Shown here: piece by piece, positions 1 to 9,656 of the stretch
Layout: every line of letters begins with the position of its first letter
Position numbering within the stretch: the stretch's first letter is position 1
Origin: Pseudomonas guariconensis
GTDB taxonomy: Bacteria; Pseudomonadota; Gammaproteobacteria; Pseudomonadales; Pseudomonadaceae
Direction: 5' to 3'
DNA length: 64,000 nucleotides
Assembly (NCBI RefSeq): GCF_024127895.1
Contig: NZ_JAMYBK010000001.1
Location: 475,817-539,816 of the forward strand
Made by a program: the position numbers and the translations under genes
The notes under the pieces: model-generated
What the model saw: the letters and a program-made list of their open reading frames with translations, nothing else
The model's database searches: none
Told to the model about the DNA's origin: nothing

Positions 1-45
1 GGCCTGGCCACGGCGCGACGACGCGGCGGGCGCTTGCGTCTGTAG
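1..45 (+). CDS. ruvC: RuvC Holliday-junction resolvase, 3' end only
   Basis: Only the last 14 codons are in the window. Frame 1 reads GLATARRRGGRLRL and then a TAG at 43-45. The basic Gly/Arg-rich tail and the position directly before ruvA and ruvB fit the C-terminus of RuvC, the nuclease that resolves Holliday junctions with RuvAB. The catalytic acidic residues are outside the window, so the call rests on the tail and on gene order. Confidence 0.8.
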   Translation, partial: GLATARRRGGRLRL

Positions 46-153
46 CGGCTTCATGCCCTGATACACATTTTGTCCGGGTGAAGCGTTCACCCGTTGCATT
101 TGCTGATAGGGTTGTCCGGTCGCCGACCGGCGCCCGAGAGGAAGGATCGGAAC

Positions 154-771
154 GTGATTGGACGTTTGCGCGGCACCCTGGCGGAAAAGCAGCCGCCGCA
201 CCTGATAGTCGATGTCAATGGCCTGGGCTACGAGCTGGAAGTCCCCATGACGACCCTGTATCGCTTGCCCAAGGTGGGCGAGACGGTGACCCTGCATACC
301 CATCTGGTGGTGCGCGAGGATGCCCATCTGCTGTATGGCTTCTTCGAAAAGCGCGAGCGCGAGCTGTTCCGTGAGCTGATCCGGCTCAACGGCGTGGGGC
401 CCAAGCTGGCCCTGGCCCTGATGTCGGGCCTGGAGGCCGATGAGTTGGTGCGTTGCGTCCAGGCCCAGGACACCTCGGCGCTGGTGCGCGTGCCTGGTGT
501 CGGCAAGAAGACCGCCGAGCGTCTGCTGGTCGAGCTCAAGGACCGCTTCAAGGCCTGGGAAACCTCGCCGGCCATGTTCACCCTGGTCGCCGACGGCCCG
601 CTGCCGGTGTCCAGTCTCTCCAACGCCGAGGCCGATGCGGTCAGTGCGCTGATCTCCCTGGGCTACAAGCCCCAGGAAGCGAGCAAGGCCGTCTCGGCCA
701 TCGAAGGCAAGGCCAGCCTGAGCAGCGAAGAGCTGATCCGCCGTAGCCTCAAAGGGATGATCGCCAAGTGA
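154..771 (+). CDS. ruvA: Holliday junction DNA helicase RuvA
   Basis: RuvA binds the four-way junction as a tetramer and loads RuvB for branch migration in recombinational repair. The 205-residue product has the family length. It starts IGRLRGTL after a GTG start at 154 and carries two helix-hairpin-helix motifs ([10 protein letters not shown] near residue 77, [10 protein letters not shown] near 112), then a C-terminal domain that contacts RuvB. An upstream ATG at 94 is in frame, but the family N-terminus and the GGAAGGAT-like ribosome site at 140-148 favour GTG 154. The stop overlaps the GTG of ruvB (GTGA), which implies translational coupling. Confidence 0.96.
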   Translation: MIGRLRGTLAEKQPPHLIVDVNGLGYELEVPMTTLYRLPKVGETVTLHTHLVVREDAHLLYGFFEKRERELFRELIRLNGVGPKLALALMSGLEADELVRCVQAQDTSALVRVPGVGKKTAERLLVELKDRFKAWETSPAMFTLVADGPLPVSSLSNAEADAVSALISLGYKPQEASKAVSAIEGKASLSSEELIRRSLKGMIAK

Positions 772-1814
772 TCGAAGCCGACCGACTGATCGCCGCCAGC
801 GGGCGTGACCGCGAGGAAGTCCAGGATCGGGCGATCCGTCCGTTGCGCCTGGAGGAGTACATCGGCCAACCGGTGGTGCGCGAGCAGATGGCGCTGTTCA
901 TCCAGGCCGCCCGCGCCCGTGGCGAGTCCCTCGACCACACCCTGATCTTCGGCCCGCCCGGGCTGGGCAAGACCACCCTGGCCAACATCATCGCCCAAGA
1001 GATGGGCGTGTCGATCAAGAGCACATCGGGGCCGATCCTCGAGCGCCCTGGCGACCTGGCAGCCCTGCTGACCAACCTCGAACCCCATGACGTGCTGTTC
1101 ATCGACGAGATCCATCGCCTGTCACCGGTGGTCGAGGAGGTGCTGTACCCAGCCATGGAGGACTTCCAGCTGGACATCATGATCGGCGAGGGGCCGGCGG
1201 CGCGTTCGATCAAGCTCGACCTGCCGCCTTTCACCCTGGTCGGCGCCACCACCCGGGCGGGCATGCTGACCAACCCGCTGCGCGACCGCTTCGGCATCGT
1301 CCAGCGCCTGGAGTTCTACAACAACGCCGACCTGGCCACCATCGTCAGCCGTTCCGGCAACATCCTCGGCCTGCCGATCGAAGAGCAGGGCGCCTTCGAG
1401 ATCGCCCGCCGCGCCCGCGGTACCCCGCGGATCGCCAACCGCCTGCTGCGCCGTGTGCGCGATTACGCCGAGGTGCGTGGCAAGGGGCAGATCACCAAGG
1501 CAGTGGCCGACATGGCGTTGAACCTGCTGGACGTGGACGAGCGCGGCTTCGACCATTCCGACCGGCGCCTGCTGCTGACCATGATCGAGAAGTTCGATGG
1601 CGGCCCGGTGGGGGTCGACAGCCTGGCCGCAGCCATCAGCGAGGAGCGCCATACCATCGAGGACGTGCTCGAGCCGTACTTGATCCAGCAGGGCTACATC
1701 ATGCGCACACCCCGTGGCCGTGTGGTCACCCGGCACGCCTACCTGCACTTCGGCCTGAACATTCCCGGACGCCTGGCCGAGGGCGGAGATTTTTCCGACC
1801 CGGGCGATGAATGA
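768..1814 (+). CDS. ruvB: Holliday junction branch migration ATPase RuvB
   Basis: RuvB is the hexameric AAA+ motor that pumps DNA through the RuvA-bound junction. The 348-residue protein has Walker A GPPGLGKT at residues 62-69 and Walker B with FIDEIH at about 111-116. It also has the sensor region [18 protein letters not shown] and a winged-helix C-terminal domain ([12 protein letters not shown]). The GTG start at 768 overlaps the ruvA stop by four bases. Length and sequence are ordinary for a pseudomonad RuvB. Confidence 0.97.
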   Translation: MIEADRLIAASGRDREEVQDRAIRPLRLEEYIGQPVVREQMALFIQAARARGESLDHTLIFGPPGLGKTTLANIIAQEMGVSIKSTSGPILERPGDLAALLTNLEPHDVLFIDEIHRLSPVVEEVLYPAMEDFQLDIMIGEGPAARSIKLDLPPFTLVGATTRAGMLTNPLRDRFGIVQRLEFYNNADLATIVSRSGNILGLPIEEQGAFEIARRARGTPRIANRLLRRVRDYAEVRGKGQITKAVADMALNLLDVDERGFDHSDRRLLLTMIEKFDGGPVGVDSLAAAISEERHTIEDVLEPYLIQQGYIMRTPRGRVVTRHAYLHFGLNIPGRLAEGGDFSDPGDE

Positions 1815-1939
1815 CAGATCGAATCGGGTTTTTCGTGGTCCTACCGCTGGCATGCCATCGGCCTGCTGGCAATACGACATTATCGATGAAAAAACAGTTG
1901 CCGGGGCGGATTGGCAAGCTGAGGAGTAAGCACTAGAGT

Positions 1940-2392
1940 ATGCGCGCGCAAAATGGCCTGGAACCGTTCGCACACCGCTGTCGCGTCTATTACGAGGACA
2001 CCGACGCAGGTGGCGTGGTGTATTACGTCAACTACCTGAAATTCATGGAGCGAGCGCGTACCGAACGGCTGCGCCACCTGGGCTTCTCCCAGGCCGAACT
2101 GGCCGGCCAGAACCTGTTGTTCGTGGTCCATTCCAGCGAAGCGCGCTACCACGCGCCGGCACGCCTGGACGATACGCTGCGGGTGACCGCGCAAGTGCTT
2201 GAATTGAATCGCGCCAGCCTGCGCTTCGTGCAGCAGGTCTGGCGGGAAAAGGATGAAGTGCTGCTCTGCGAAGGGCAGTTCCTGGTGGCCGCCGTGCGCG
2301 CCGACACTTTCAAACCCCGGGCCATACCCCCAGAACTGCGCGACGCCTTCCTGGCGGACGGCACGGGTACTCAATCGAACGCAGGAGAATAA
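1940..2392 (+). CDS. ybgC: Tol-Pal system-associated acyl-CoA thioesterase YbgC
   Basis: This is a 150-residue hotdog-fold thioesterase. The conserved segment [21 protein letters not shown] near residues 17-35 holds the catalytic Asp and the family Val-Tyr-Tyr pattern. YbgC hydrolyses short acyl-CoAs and is encoded at the head of tol-pal operons, where it is thought to act at the membrane with phospholipid-synthesis enzymes. The gene lies 125 bases after ruvB and ends two bases before tolQ, so it is probably cotranscribed with tolQRAB. The spacer 1815-1939 shows no other feature. Confidence 0.93.
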   Translation: MRAQNGLEPFAHRCRVYYEDTDAGGVVYYVNYLKFMERARTERLRHLGFSQAELAGQNLLFVVHSSEARYHAPARLDDTLRVTAQVLELNRASLRFVQQVWREKDEVLLCEGQFLVAAVRADTFKPRAIPPELRDAFLADGTGTQSNAGE

Positions 2393-2394
2393 GC

Positions 2395-3090
2395 GTGGAA
2401 GCTAACGTCGTCGACCATACCTCCATGTGGAGTCTGGTCAGCAATGCCAGCATCGTGGTGCAGCTGGTGATGCTGACCCTGGTGGCAGCCTCGGTCACCT
2501 CATGGATCATGATCTTCCAGCGCAGCAACATGCTGCGCGCCGGTCGTCGTGCGCTGGATACCTTCGAGGAGCGCTTCTGGTCGGGTATCGACCTGTCCAA
2601 GCTGTACCGCCAGGCCGGCAGCAACCCCGATCCGGATTCGGGCGTCGAGCAGGTCTTCCGGGCCGGCTTCAAGGAGTTCTCGCGCCTGCGCCAGCAACCT
2701 GGCGTCGATCCGGATGCGGTGATGGAAGGCGTGGGCCGTGCCATGCGCGTGGCCATTTCCCGTGAGGAAGAGAAGCTCGAGCAGAGCCTGCCGTTCCTCG
2801 CCACCGTCGGCTCCACCAGCCCGTACATCGGCCTGTTCGGTACCGTCTGGGGCATCATGAACTCCTTCCGCGGCCTGGCCAGTGCCCAACAGGCCACCCT
2901 CGCCACCGTCGCACCGGGCATCGCCGAGGCCCTGATCGCCACCGCGATCGGCCTGTTCGCCGCGATCCCGGCGGTCATCGCCTACAACCGCTTCTCCGCG
3001 CGCAGTGAAGTGCTGATCGGCCGTTACTACACGTTCGCCGACGAGTTCCAGGCGATCCTGCACCGCAAAGTGCACACCAGCGAAGAGTGA
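2395..3090 (+). CDS. tolQ: Tol-Pal system inner-membrane protein TolQ
   Basis: TolQ forms, with TolR, the proton-driven stator-type motor that energises TolA during outer-membrane constriction. The 231-residue protein has an N-terminal membrane segment (about residues 15-37) and the MotA/ExbB-like pair of membrane helices. The first of these lies near FLATVGSTSPYIGLFGTVWG (137-156) and the second at ATVAPGIAEALIATAIGLFAA. The GTG start at 2395 follows AGGAG (2382-2386) at normal spacing and lies two bases after the ybgC stop. Confidence 0.96.
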   Translation: MEANVVDHTSMWSLVSNASIVVQLVMLTLVAASVTSWIMIFQRSNMLRAGRRALDTFEERFWSGIDLSKLYRQAGSNPDPDSGVEQVFRAGFKEFSRLRQQPGVDPDAVMEGVGRAMRVAISREEEKLEQSLPFLATVGSTSPYIGLFGTVWGIMNSFRGLASAQQATLATVAPGIAEALIATAIGLFAAIPAVIAYNRFSARSEVLIGRYYTFADEFQAILHRKVHTSEE

Positions 3091-3104
3091 TCAGGTAGAA
3101 GCCC

Positions 3105-3557
3105 ATGGCCCGAGTTCGCCACAAACGCAAGCCGGTCGCCGAGATGAACGTGGTGCCCTACATCGATGTGATGCTGGTGCTGCTGGTCATCTTCATGGTG
3201 ACCGCCCCCATGCTCAACCAGGGCGTGAAGGTGGACCTGCCCAAGGTTTCCAGCGAAGCCTTGCCGCAGGACAACAACGTTCAGATCCTGACCATTTCGA
3301 TCAAGGCCGACAAGACCTACTACTGGAACCTCGGCGGCGAAGTCGATACCGACAAGCAGATGGACAAGGCCATGACCTTGCCGGAAATGACCGACGCCGT
3401 GACCAAGATCATTGCCGCCGGCCGTGACCAGGGCAAGCAGACCCAGGTCTTCATCCGTGGCGACAAGGCCGTCGACTACGGTGCTGTCATGGGCGCCATG
3501 GGCGGGTTGCAGAAGGCCGGTGTCGGAAACGTTGGCCTGATTACCGAGGCGCCCTGA
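3105..3557 (+). CDS. tolR: Tol-Pal system protein TolR
   Basis: TolR is the ExbD-like partner of TolQ. The 150-residue protein has one N-terminal membrane helix with the proton-channel Asp (EMNVVPYIDVMLVLLVIFMV, Asp about residue 22), then a periplasmic domain that ends GLITEAP. It starts 14 bases after tolQ. Its stop overlaps the tolA start codon (TGATG), so translation of the two is likely coupled. Confidence 0.96.
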   Translation: MARVRHKRKPVAEMNVVPYIDVMLVLLVIFMVTAPMLNQGVKVDLPKVSSEALPQDNNVQILTISIKADKTYYWNLGGEVDTDKQMDKAMTLPEMTDAVTKIIAAGRDQGKQTQVFIRGDKAVDYGAVMGAMGGLQKAGVGNVGLITEAP

Positions 3558-4588
3558 TGCAACAGCGAGAGCCATCCGCCTCGGAAAGCTACTTCTGGCC
3601 CAGTGTCTGGGCCATCGGCCTGCATGTGCTGGTGTTCGCCATGCTGTTCGTCAGCTTTGCCATGACGCCTGAGCTGCCGCCCTCCAAGCCCATCGTCCAG
3701 GCCACGCTCTACCAGCTCAAGTCCAAGAGCCAGGCGACCACCCAGACCAATCAGAAGATTGCCGGGGAGGCGAAGAAAACCGCCTCGCGCCAGACCGAAG
3801 TCGAACAGCTGGAGCAGAAGAAGGTCGAGCAGGAGGCCGTGAAGGCCGCGGAACAAAAGAAAGCCGAGGCTGCTCAAAAGGCCGAGCAGGCCCGTGAGGC
3901 CGCCGAGGCGAAGAAGGCCGAGGAAGCGGCGAAGGCCGCCGAAGCCAAGAAGGCCGAGGAGGCGAAGAAGGCCGCCGAGAAGCAGCAGGCCGACATCGCC
4001 AAGAAGAAAGCCGAGGAAGAAAAGAAGAAGGCTGCCGAGGAGGCCAAGAAAAAGGCCGCCGAAGAAGCCAAGAAGAAAGCGGCCGAGGACGCCAAGAAGA
4101 AAGCGGCGGCCGAGGAAGCGAAGAAAAAGGCAGCTGAAGAGGCCAAGAAGAAGGCCGCGGCAGAAGCCCAGAAGAAAAAGGCACAGGAAGCGGCTCGCAA
4201 GGCGGCCGAGGACAAGAAGGCACAGGCCCTGGCCGAGCTTCTGTCCGACACCACCGAGCGGCAGCAGGCGCTGGCCGACGAGCAGGGCGACCAGGTGGCC
4301 GGCGATTTCGACGACCTGATCCGCATGCGCGCGGCCGAAGGTTGGGCGCGTCCGCCATCCGCACGCAGGGGCATGACGGTAGTCCTGCAGATCAACATGC
4401 TGCCGGATGGCACCATCACCAACGTCAGCGTGTCCCGCTCAAGCGGCGACGGCCCGTTCGACAGTTCGGCGGTGGCGGCAGTGAGGAACATTGGTCGACT
4501 GACCGAGATGCAGGGCTTGAAGCCGAACGAGTTCAATCCGTATCGTTCATTCAAGATGACATTTACACCTGAGGATCTATCGTTGTGA
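3557..4588 (+). CDS. tolA: Cell envelope integrity protein TolA
   Basis: TolA spans the periplasm and links the TolQR motor to Pal and TolB. The 343-residue protein has a single N-terminal membrane helix (about residues 13-35). A long helical region (about 60-235) is built from repeats of the type A-E-E-A-K-K-K-A and is almost only Ala, Lys and Glu. The globular C-terminal domain holds the TonB/TolA-type segment [21 protein letters not shown]. The repeat DNA (3840-4230) is dominated by GCC/GAG/AAG codons, so it can change length by slippage. The 3' end overlaps tolB by four bases. Confidence 0.95.
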   Translation: MQQREPSASESYFWPSVWAIGLHVLVFAMLFVSFAMTPELPPSKPIVQATLYQLKSKSQATTQTNQKIAGEAKKTASRQTEVEQLEQKKVEQEAVKAAEQKKAEAAQKAEQAREAAEAKKAEEAAKAAEAKKAEEAKKAAEKQQADIAKKKAEEEKKKAAEEAKKKAAEEAKKKAAEDAKKKAAAEEAKKKAAEEAKKKAAAEAQKKKAQEAARKAAEDKKAQALAELLSDTTERQQALADEQGDQVAGDFDDLIRMRAAEGWARPPSARRGMTVVLQINMLPDGTITNVSVSRSSGDGPFDSSAVAAVRNIGRLTEMQGLKPNEFNPYRSFKMTFTPEDLSL

Positions 4589-5886
4589 TTAAACTCCTTC
4601 GAGGACTGCTGGTCATGCTCTGCTGCGTGGCAGGCATGGCCGTGGCAGAGGAAAAGAACATCCTGGTCACCAGCGGCAGCGACCGGGCAACGCCTATCGC
4701 GGTGGTGCCGTTCGGCCTGCAGGGCGGTAGCGTGCTGCCGGAAGACATGGCCGAGATCATCGGCAACGACCTGCGCAACTCTGGCTACTACGCGCCGATT
4801 CCACGGCAGAACATGATCAGCCAGCCGACCCAGGCCAGCGAAGTGATCTTCCGCGACTGGAAGGCCCTGGGCGCCCAGTACGTGATGGTCGGCAACATCG
4901 TGCCGGCCGGTGGCCGCCTGCAGGTGCAGTACGCCCTGTTCAACGTCGCCACCGAGCAGCAAGTGCTGACCGGCAGCGTCGCCGGCGGCGTCGACCAGTT
5001 GCGCGACATGGCCCACTACATCGCCGACCAGTCGTTCGAGAAGCTCACCGGCATCAAGGGGGCGTTCTCCACCCGCATGCTGTATGTGACCGCCGAGCGC
5101 TTCTCCACCAACAACACCCGCTACACCCTGCAGCGCTCGGACTACGACGGTGCCCGTGCAGTGACCCTGCTGCAGTCCCGCGAGCCGATCCTGTCGCCGC
5201 GTTTCGCCCCGGATGGCAAGCGCATCGCCTACGTGTCGTTCGAGCAGCGCCGGCCGCGCATCTTCATCCAGCACATCGACACCGGCCGCCGCGAGCAGGT
5301 CACCAACTTCGAGGGCCTCAATGGTGCCCCGGCCTGGTCGCCTGACGGTTCGCGCCTGGCGTTCGTGCTGTCCAAGGACGGCAACCCGGACATCTACGTG
5401 ATGAACGTGGCCTCGCGCCAGATCAGCCGCGTCACCGCCGGCCCGGGCATCAACACCGAGCCGTTCTGGGGCAAGGATGGCAACACCCTGTACTTCACCT
5501 CCGACCGTGGCGGCAAGCCGCAGATCTACAAGACGTCGGTCAGTGGCGGTGGTGCCGAGCGCGTGACCTTCGTGGGTAACTACAACGCCAACCCGAAACT
5601 TTCGGCGGACGAGAAGACCCTGGTGATGATCCATCGCCAGCAGGGTTTCACCAACTTCAAGGTGGCGGCCCAGGACCTGCAGCGCGGAAGTGTAAAGATT
5701 CTGTCCGAGACCAGTCTCGACGAGTCCCCCACTGTTGCGCCAAACGGCACCATGCTAATCTACGCCACCCGCCAGCAGGGCCGGGGAGTCTTGATGCTCG
5801 TCTCGCTCAATGGACGCGTGAGGCTCCCACTTCCCACCGCTCAAGGCGAAGTCAGAGAACCGTCCTGGTCCCCTTACCTGAACTGA
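4585..5886 (+). CDS. tolB: Tol-Pal system periplasmic beta-propeller TolB
   Basis: TolB is the periplasmic partner that cycles between Pal and TolA. The 433-residue precursor has a Sec signal peptide that ends near GMAVA/EE (about residue 21), an N-terminal alpha/beta domain, and a C-terminal six-bladed propeller with WD40-like PD40 repeats ([41 protein letters not shown] at the end). The GTG start at 4585 sits inside the end of tolA and keeps a full signal peptide. Confidence 0.96.
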   Translation: MIKLLRGLLVMLCCVAGMAVAEEKNILVTSGSDRATPIAVVPFGLQGGSVLPEDMAEIIGNDLRNSGYYAPIPRQNMISQPTQASEVIFRDWKALGAQYVMVGNIVPAGGRLQVQYALFNVATEQQVLTGSVAGGVDQLRDMAHYIADQSFEKLTGIKGAFSTRMLYVTAERFSTNNTRYTLQRSDYDGARAVTLLQSREPILSPRFAPDGKRIAYVSFEQRRPRIFIQHIDTGRREQVTNFEGLNGAPAWSPDGSRLAFVLSKDGNPDIYVMNVASRQISRVTAGPGINTEPFWGKDGNTLYFTSDRGGKPQIYKTSVSGGGAERVTFVGNYNANPKLSADEKTLVMIHRQQGFTNFKVAAQDLQRGSVKILSETSLDESPTVAPNGTMLIYATRQQGRGVLMLVSLNGRVRLPLPTAQGEVREPSWSPYLN

Positions 5887-5939
5887 TTGCGGCGTAACAT
5901 TTTTGCTTAACACACTGGGGTTTCATTAGGAGTTTCACG

Positions 5940-6437
5940 ATGGAAATGCTGAAGTTTGGTAAATTCGCTGCGCTGGCCCTGGCCATGGCCGTGGCTGTAG
6001 GTTGCTCCTCCAAGGGCGGTGACGATTCTGGCGAAGGTGCTGTCGACCCGAACGCTGGCTACGGCGCCAACACCGGTGCTGTCGATGGCAGCCTGAGCGA
6101 AGAAGCCGCCCTGCGCGCAATCACCACCTTCTACTTCGAATACGACAGCTCGGACCTGAAGCCGGAAGCCATGCGCGCCCTGGACGTTCACGCCAAGGAC
6201 CTGAAAGCCAACGGCAACCGCGTTGTCCTGGAAGGCAACACCGACGAGCGCGGCACCCGCGAGTACAACATGGCTCTGGGTGAGCGTCGTGCCAAGGCCG
6301 TTCAGCGCTACCTGGTCCTGCAGGGCGTTTCCCCTGCCCAGCTGGAACTGGTTTCCTACGGTGAAGAGCGTCCGGTTGCCACCGGCCACGACGAGCAGTC
6401 CTGGGCTCAGAACCGTCGCGTAGAGCTGCGCAAGTAA
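5940..6437 (+). CDS. pal: Peptidoglycan-associated lipoprotein Pal (OprL)
   Basis: Pal is the outer-membrane lipoprotein that binds peptidoglycan and TolB. The 165-residue precursor has a lipoprotein signal ending AVAVG/C, with the lipidated Cys at residue 22, and a Ser/Gly/Asp-rich linker. Its OmpA-like domain carries the peptidoglycan-binding pattern [20 protein letters not shown] and ends in [13 protein letters not shown] at 5929-5933 is its ribosome site. The gene follows tolB by 53 bases and precedes cpoB by six, so it belongs to the tol-pal transcription unit. Confidence 0.97.
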   Translation: MEMLKFGKFAALALAMAVAVGCSSKGGDDSGEGAVDPNAGYGANTGAVDGSLSEEAALRAITTFYFEYDSSDLKPEAMRALDVHAKDLKANGNRVVLEGNTDERGTREYNMALGERRAKAVQRYLVLQGVSPAQLELVSYGEERPVATGHDEQSWAQNRRVELRK

Positions 6438-6443
6438 TTTGCC

Positions 6444-7250
6444 ATGCGTATGTGCCGTCGTGCTGTAACCGTCCTCGCACTCAGCCTGCCGCTTTCGGCA
6501 TGGGCTGCGGTTCCCGTAGTAGATGACAACGCGGGCGGCTATCCGCCTGCGGGTTATGGCACGAGCGGCGCCTATGCCGGGGTGGGGGCTTCGACTCCCG
6601 CCTCTGCACAGGGCCAGCTGTTCATGCAGCTGCAGCAGATGCAGGACCAGATTTCCCGCCAGCAGGGCATCATCGAAGAGCTGCAGAACGATGTGGCCCG
6701 CATGAAGCAGGAGAACCTGGAGCGCTACCAGGATCTGGACCGTCGCATCAACAGTGGTGTCGCACCTGCCGCGACTCCCGAGAATTCCTCCACTGGCGGC
6801 GCACCGGGTGCCGCCGCCGGTGCTGCCGCTGGCGCCGCCGCCCAACAACCGGCCGCCAGCAGCGAACCAGGTGATCCGGCGAAAGAGAAGCTCTACTACG
6901 ACGCGGCTTTCGACCTGATCAAGCAGAAGGACTTCGACAAGGCCAGCCAGGCCTTCAACGCCTTCCTGCGCAAGTACCCCAACAGCCAGTACGCCGGCAA
7001 CGCCCAGTACTGGCTCGGCGAGGTGAACCTGGCCAAAGGCGACCTGCAAGGCGCCGGCCAGGCCTTCGCCAAGGTCAGCCAGCTGTACCCCAAGCACAGC
7101 AAGGTGCCTGACTCGCTGTACAAGCTGGCCGATGTCGAACGTCGCCTCGGCCACACCGACAAGGTCAAGGGCATCCTCCAGCAGGTCATCACCCAGTACC
7201 CCGGCACCTCCGCCGCGCAACTGGCCCAGCGCGACCTGCAGAAGCTCTGA
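6444..7250 (+). CDS. cpoB: Cell division coordinator CpoB (YbgF)
   Basis: CpoB coordinates peptidoglycan synthesis with Tol-driven outer-membrane constriction. The 268-residue precursor has a Sec signal peptide ending near SAWA/AV (residue 22). It continues with a trimerising coiled coil (about residues 50-95), an Ala/Gly/Pro-rich linker (about 110-145) and a C-terminal domain of TPR repeats (KLYYDAAFDLIKQKDFDKA, YWLGEVNLAKGDLQGA, YKLADVERRLGHTDK). It is the last gene of the tol-pal unit and is followed by a terminator. Confidence 0.94.
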   Translation: MRMCRRAVTVLALSLPLSAWAAVPVVDDNAGGYPPAGYGTSGAYAGVGASTPASAQGQLFMQLQQMQDQISRQQGIIEELQNDVARMKQENLERYQDLDRRINSGVAPAATPENSSTGGAPGAAAGAAAGAAAQQPAASSEPGDPAKEKLYYDAAFDLIKQKDFDKASQAFNAFLRKYPNSQYAGNAQYWLGEVNLAKGDLQGAGQAFAKVSQLYPKHSKVPDSLYKLADVERRLGHTDKVKGILQQVITQYPGTSAAQLAQRDLQKL

Positions 7251-7267
7251 GCATCGCCGTTCGAAAG

Positions 7268-7293
7268 AAACCCGCGCTCGTCGCGGGTTTTTT
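7268..7293 (+). terminator. Rho-independent terminator after cpoB
   Basis: A nine-base-pair stem (AAACCCGCG/CGCGGGTTT) with a five-base loop at 7277-7281 is followed by a T run at 7288-7293. It lies 18 bases after the cpoB stop and is a convincing intrinsic terminator for the ybgC-tol-pal-cpoB unit. Confidence 0.9.
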
Positions 7294-7409
7294 CGTTAGA
7301 ATCTTGGCCCTTTTACGTAAACACGCTGCCGCGGATAACGCCATGTCGAGTCCGCGACAGTGCCTGACGGAGGCGGATGGCCTGTTCAGCTGTCACGCCC
7401 GTGGCGACC

Positions 7410-8057
7410 ATGCAAGACACATTACGCATCACCGAAGTCTTTTACTCTTTGCAGGGTGAAACGCGAACGGCTGGGCTGCCCACCGTTTTCGTGCGCCTGA
7501 CCGGCTGTCCCCTGCGCTGCCAGTACTGCGACAGTGCCTATGCCTTCAGTGGCGGCAGCATTCGCACCCTCGACTCCATTCTCGAGCAGGTGGCCGGTTT
7601 CCGGCCACGCTACGTCTGCGTCACCGGCGGCGAACCGCTGGCCCAGCCCAACGCGCTGCCCTTGCTCGAGCGGCTGTGCGATGCCGGCTACGAGGTATCG
7701 CTGGAAACCAGCGGTGCCCTGGACATCTCCCGGGTCGATAGCCGCGTGAGCCGTGTGGTCGACCTCAAGACGCCCGGCTCCGAGGAGGCGCACCGCAACC
7801 GCTACGAGAACATCGAGCACCTGACGCGCAACGACCAGGTCAAGTTCGTCATCTGTTCCCGCGAGGACTACGACTGGGCGGTATCGAAGCTGATCCAGTA
7901 CAACCTCGACCAGCGGGCCGGCGAGGTGCTGTTCTCGCCCAGCCATCACCAGGTCGATGCCACGGCGCTTGCCGACTGGATCGTCGCCGACAACCTGCCC
8001 GTGCGCTTCCAGCTGCAGTTGCACAAGCTGCTGTGGAATGACGAGCCGGGCCGCTGA
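7410..8057 (+). CDS. queE: 7-carboxy-7-deazaguanine synthase QueE
   Basis: QueE is a radical-SAM enzyme that rearranges 6-carboxytetrahydropterin to 7-carboxy-7-deazaguanine, a step toward preQ0 and queuosine. With the start at 7410 the protein is 215 residues and has the SAM-cluster motif C33-x3-C37-x2-C40 (CPLRCQYC), the family opening [10 protein letters not shown], and the GGEP motif ([10 protein letters not shown]). An in-frame ATG at 7377, with GGAGG only three bases away, would add 11 residues. I prefer 7410 because the family N-terminus begins there, but the upstream start is possible. queC follows 14 bases later. Confidence 0.92.
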   Translation: MQDTLRITEVFYSLQGETRTAGLPTVFVRLTGCPLRCQYCDSAYAFSGGSIRTLDSILEQVAGFRPRYVCVTGGEPLAQPNALPLLERLCDAGYEVSLETSGALDISRVDSRVSRVVDLKTPGSEEAHRNRYENIEHLTRNDQVKFVICSREDYDWAVSKLIQYNLDQRAGEVLFSPSHHQVDATALADWIVADNLPVRFQLQLHKLLWNDEPGR

Positions 8058-8071
8058 CAGGAGAAAAAGAC

Positions 8072-8746
8072 ATGACAGAAAAACGCGCGGTAATCCTGCT
8101 TTCCGGTGGCCTGGACTCGGCCACTGTGGTGGCCATGGCCAAGGCCGAAGGCTACAGCTGCTACACCATGAGTTTCGACTACGGTCAGCGCCATCGCGCC
8201 GAACTCGACGCCGCGGCTCGGGTCGCCCGTGACCTGGGCGTGATCGAGCACAAGGTGATCGGTCTGAACCTCAACGGTATCGGTGGTTCGGCCCTGACCG
8301 ACAGCAGCATCGACGTGCCCGAGGCGCCGGGCGACGGCATCCCGGTGACCTACGTGCCGGCCCGCAACACGGTGTTCCTGTCCCTGGCCCTGGGCTGGGC
8401 AGAGGTGCTGGAGGCCCGTGACATTTTCATCGGTGTCAACGCCGTGGACTACTCCGGTTACCCGGACTGCCGCCCGGAATTCGTCGAGGCTTTCGAGCGC
8501 ATGGCCAACCTGGCGACCAAGGCCGGGGTCGAGGGGCAGGGCTTCCGTATCCAGGCACCGCTGCAGAACTTGAGCAAGGCGCAGATCATCCAGGCCGGTA
8601 TCGCCCGTGGCGTGGACTACAGTCTTACGGTTTCCTGCTACCAGGCCGACGATCAGGGCCGCGCTTGCGGCAAATGCGACAGCTGCCGCCTGCGCGCCGA
8701 AGGCTTCAAGGCGGCCGGTGTCGAGGATCCGACGAACTATTTTTGA
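8072..8746 (+). CDS. queC: 7-cyano-7-deazaguanine synthase QueC
   Basis: QueC uses ATP and ammonia to turn 7-carboxy-7-deazaguanine into preQ0. The 224-residue protein carries the PP-loop SGGLDSAT at residues 11-18 and a C-terminal zinc site made of the Cys in VSCYQ and the cluster CGKCDSC. A strong ribosome site (AGGAG, 8059-8063) precedes the ATG. It forms a two-gene unit with queE. Confidence 0.96.
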   Translation: MTEKRAVILLSGGLDSATVVAMAKAEGYSCYTMSFDYGQRHRAELDAAARVARDLGVIEHKVIGLNLNGIGGSALTDSSIDVPEAPGDGIPVTYVPARNTVFLSLALGWAEVLEARDIFIGVNAVDYSGYPDCRPEFVEAFERMANLATKAGVEGQGFRIQAPLQNLSKAQIIQAGIARGVDYSLTVSCYQADDQGRACGKCDSCRLRAEGFKAAGVEDPTNYF

Positions 8747-8807
8747 AAAAAGTTGCGATGGGGTGTTGATTTCCCGTTAGAAATCAGTATTATACGCGCC
8801 ATCCAAC

Positions 8808-8883
8808 GGGTCGTTAGCTCAGTTGGTAGAGCAGTTGGCTTTTAACCAATTGGTCGAAGGTTCGAGTCCTTCACGACCCACCA
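8808..8883 (+). tRNA. tRNA-Lys (anticodon UUU)
   Basis: A 76-base cloverleaf. The acceptor stem GGGTCGT pairs with ACGACCC. The D arm contains TAGCTCAGTTGGTAGAGCA, the anticodon loop CTTTTAA reads TTT, the T arm contains GGTTCGAGTCC, and the CCA end is encoded at 8881-8883. A palindromic terminator follows. The 3' end shows no repeated copy downstream, so I see no integrated element here. Confidence 0.97.
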
Positions 8884-8888
8884 TATAT

Positions 8889-8927
8889 ATGAAATAGCCC
8901 ACCTATCATGGTGGGCTATTTCATTTC
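8889..8927 (+). terminator. Terminator after tRNA-Lys
   Basis: A 13-base-pair perfect stem (8891-8903 with 8910-8922, GAAATAGCCCACC type) with a six-base loop ends in TTTCATTT. It sits eight bases after the tRNA CCA. Confidence 0.85.
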
Positions 8928-9079
8928 TGCTCCAGAAAAATCAAGGGTTTGGGCTCATGCGGCGGGTGACGGCTGCTGTATTGCGTTCCCTGGTTCCAGA
9001 TCCATTTGATCTTTCTCGGGGGCTCAGTGATTGTCTTACCGTTATGGCATCGGGTATACCTTGATGCTACCTAGCTATC

Positions 9080-9406
9080 ATGGAGTGGCGGGAAGTGGAT
9101 GCCTCCAAGCGATTGGCTGAGTGCCAGAGTTGCCGTCACCAAATGGTGCCAAGGGTCGTCTTCAGGGATGGGGAGCCTTCGTACTCCATCTGCCCATTTT
9201 GTGGCCAGAAGTACAAGGATTTTATCGCGCCAAGCGCGTGGGCTTTTCCGTTGGGGCTCTTCTTGGGCCGATTATGGAAGATGGCGCCTGTCGAGGGTGG
9301 GTTCGTCAAGTTGATGGCGAGGTTTCGCCTGGGCGTAAAGCCTGCAAAACTTATTTTTTGTGCTTTGAAAGTGGCTTTCATATTTTGGCTTTTGGCCAGG
9401 CGTTGA
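9080..9406 (+). CDS. Small zinc-ribbon membrane-anchored protein, function unknown
   Basis: I do not recognise this 108-residue protein. It has two Cys pairs, C15-x2-C18 (CQSC) and C38-x2-C41 (CPFC), spaced like a zinc ribbon, and a hydrophobic C-terminal segment (about residues 88-106) that could anchor it in the membrane. Codon use and base composition are less GC-rich than in neighbouring genes. No clear ribosome site precedes the ATG at 9080. It stands alone after the tRNA-Lys terminator and before a REP pair. It could be an acquired gene or a rapidly evolving small protein. Confidence 0.55.
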   Translation: MEWREVDASKRLAECQSCRHQMVPRVVFRDGEPSYSICPFCGQKYKDFIAPSAWAFPLGLFLGRLWKMAPVEGGFVKLMARFRLGVKPAKLIFCALKVAFIFWLLARR

Positions 9407-9434
9407 GGTCAATGCCAGTCGGTTAAGTGGCATT

Positions 9435-9562
9435 GGGGCTGCGCTGCAGCCCATCGCCGGCAAGCCGGCTCCCACAGAGGGGCTCTGCATGGCCCGTGAT
9501 TTTTGAGCGCCGCCGGTCTTGTGGGAGCCGGCTTGCCGGCGATGGGGCGCGAAGCGGCCCCC
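9435..9562. repeat. REP-type inverted pair
   Basis: Two copies of a REP-like unit face each other. The left arm lies at about 9435-9476 and the right arm, its near-complement, at about 9520-9562. The core is ATCGCCGGCAAGCCGGCTCC, with flanks like GGGGCGCGAAGCGGCCCC. The pair lies between convergent genes and closely matches the pairs at 16472 and 54278. It can fold as a long hairpin and may act as a bidirectional terminator. Confidence 0.85.
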
Positions 9563-9656
9563 AAAATGGCAACTGAAATATTTTCCCTGTCGAAGAACGG
9601 ATGGCCTGCACGGTGATGCCCGTGCTCCCTGCAAGCCGCTCGCGATTGCCGGTGTT

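Noticed and set aside
3874..5634. A 586-codon minus-strand frame antisense to tolA and tolB.
   Set aside because: It arises from the repetitive GCC/AAG codons of tolA and from GC-rich third positions. It has no domain and no ribosome site, and it lies opposite two certain genes.
7294..7409. A preQ1 riboswitch in front of queE.
   Set aside because: No compact preQ1-type hairpin with an A-rich tail could be drawn. The region is short and is mainly the spacer after the cpoB terminator.
8808..9080. tRNA-Lys as an integration site for the zinc-ribbon gene.
   Set aside because: No integrase, no repeated tRNA end, and only one small gene is affected.
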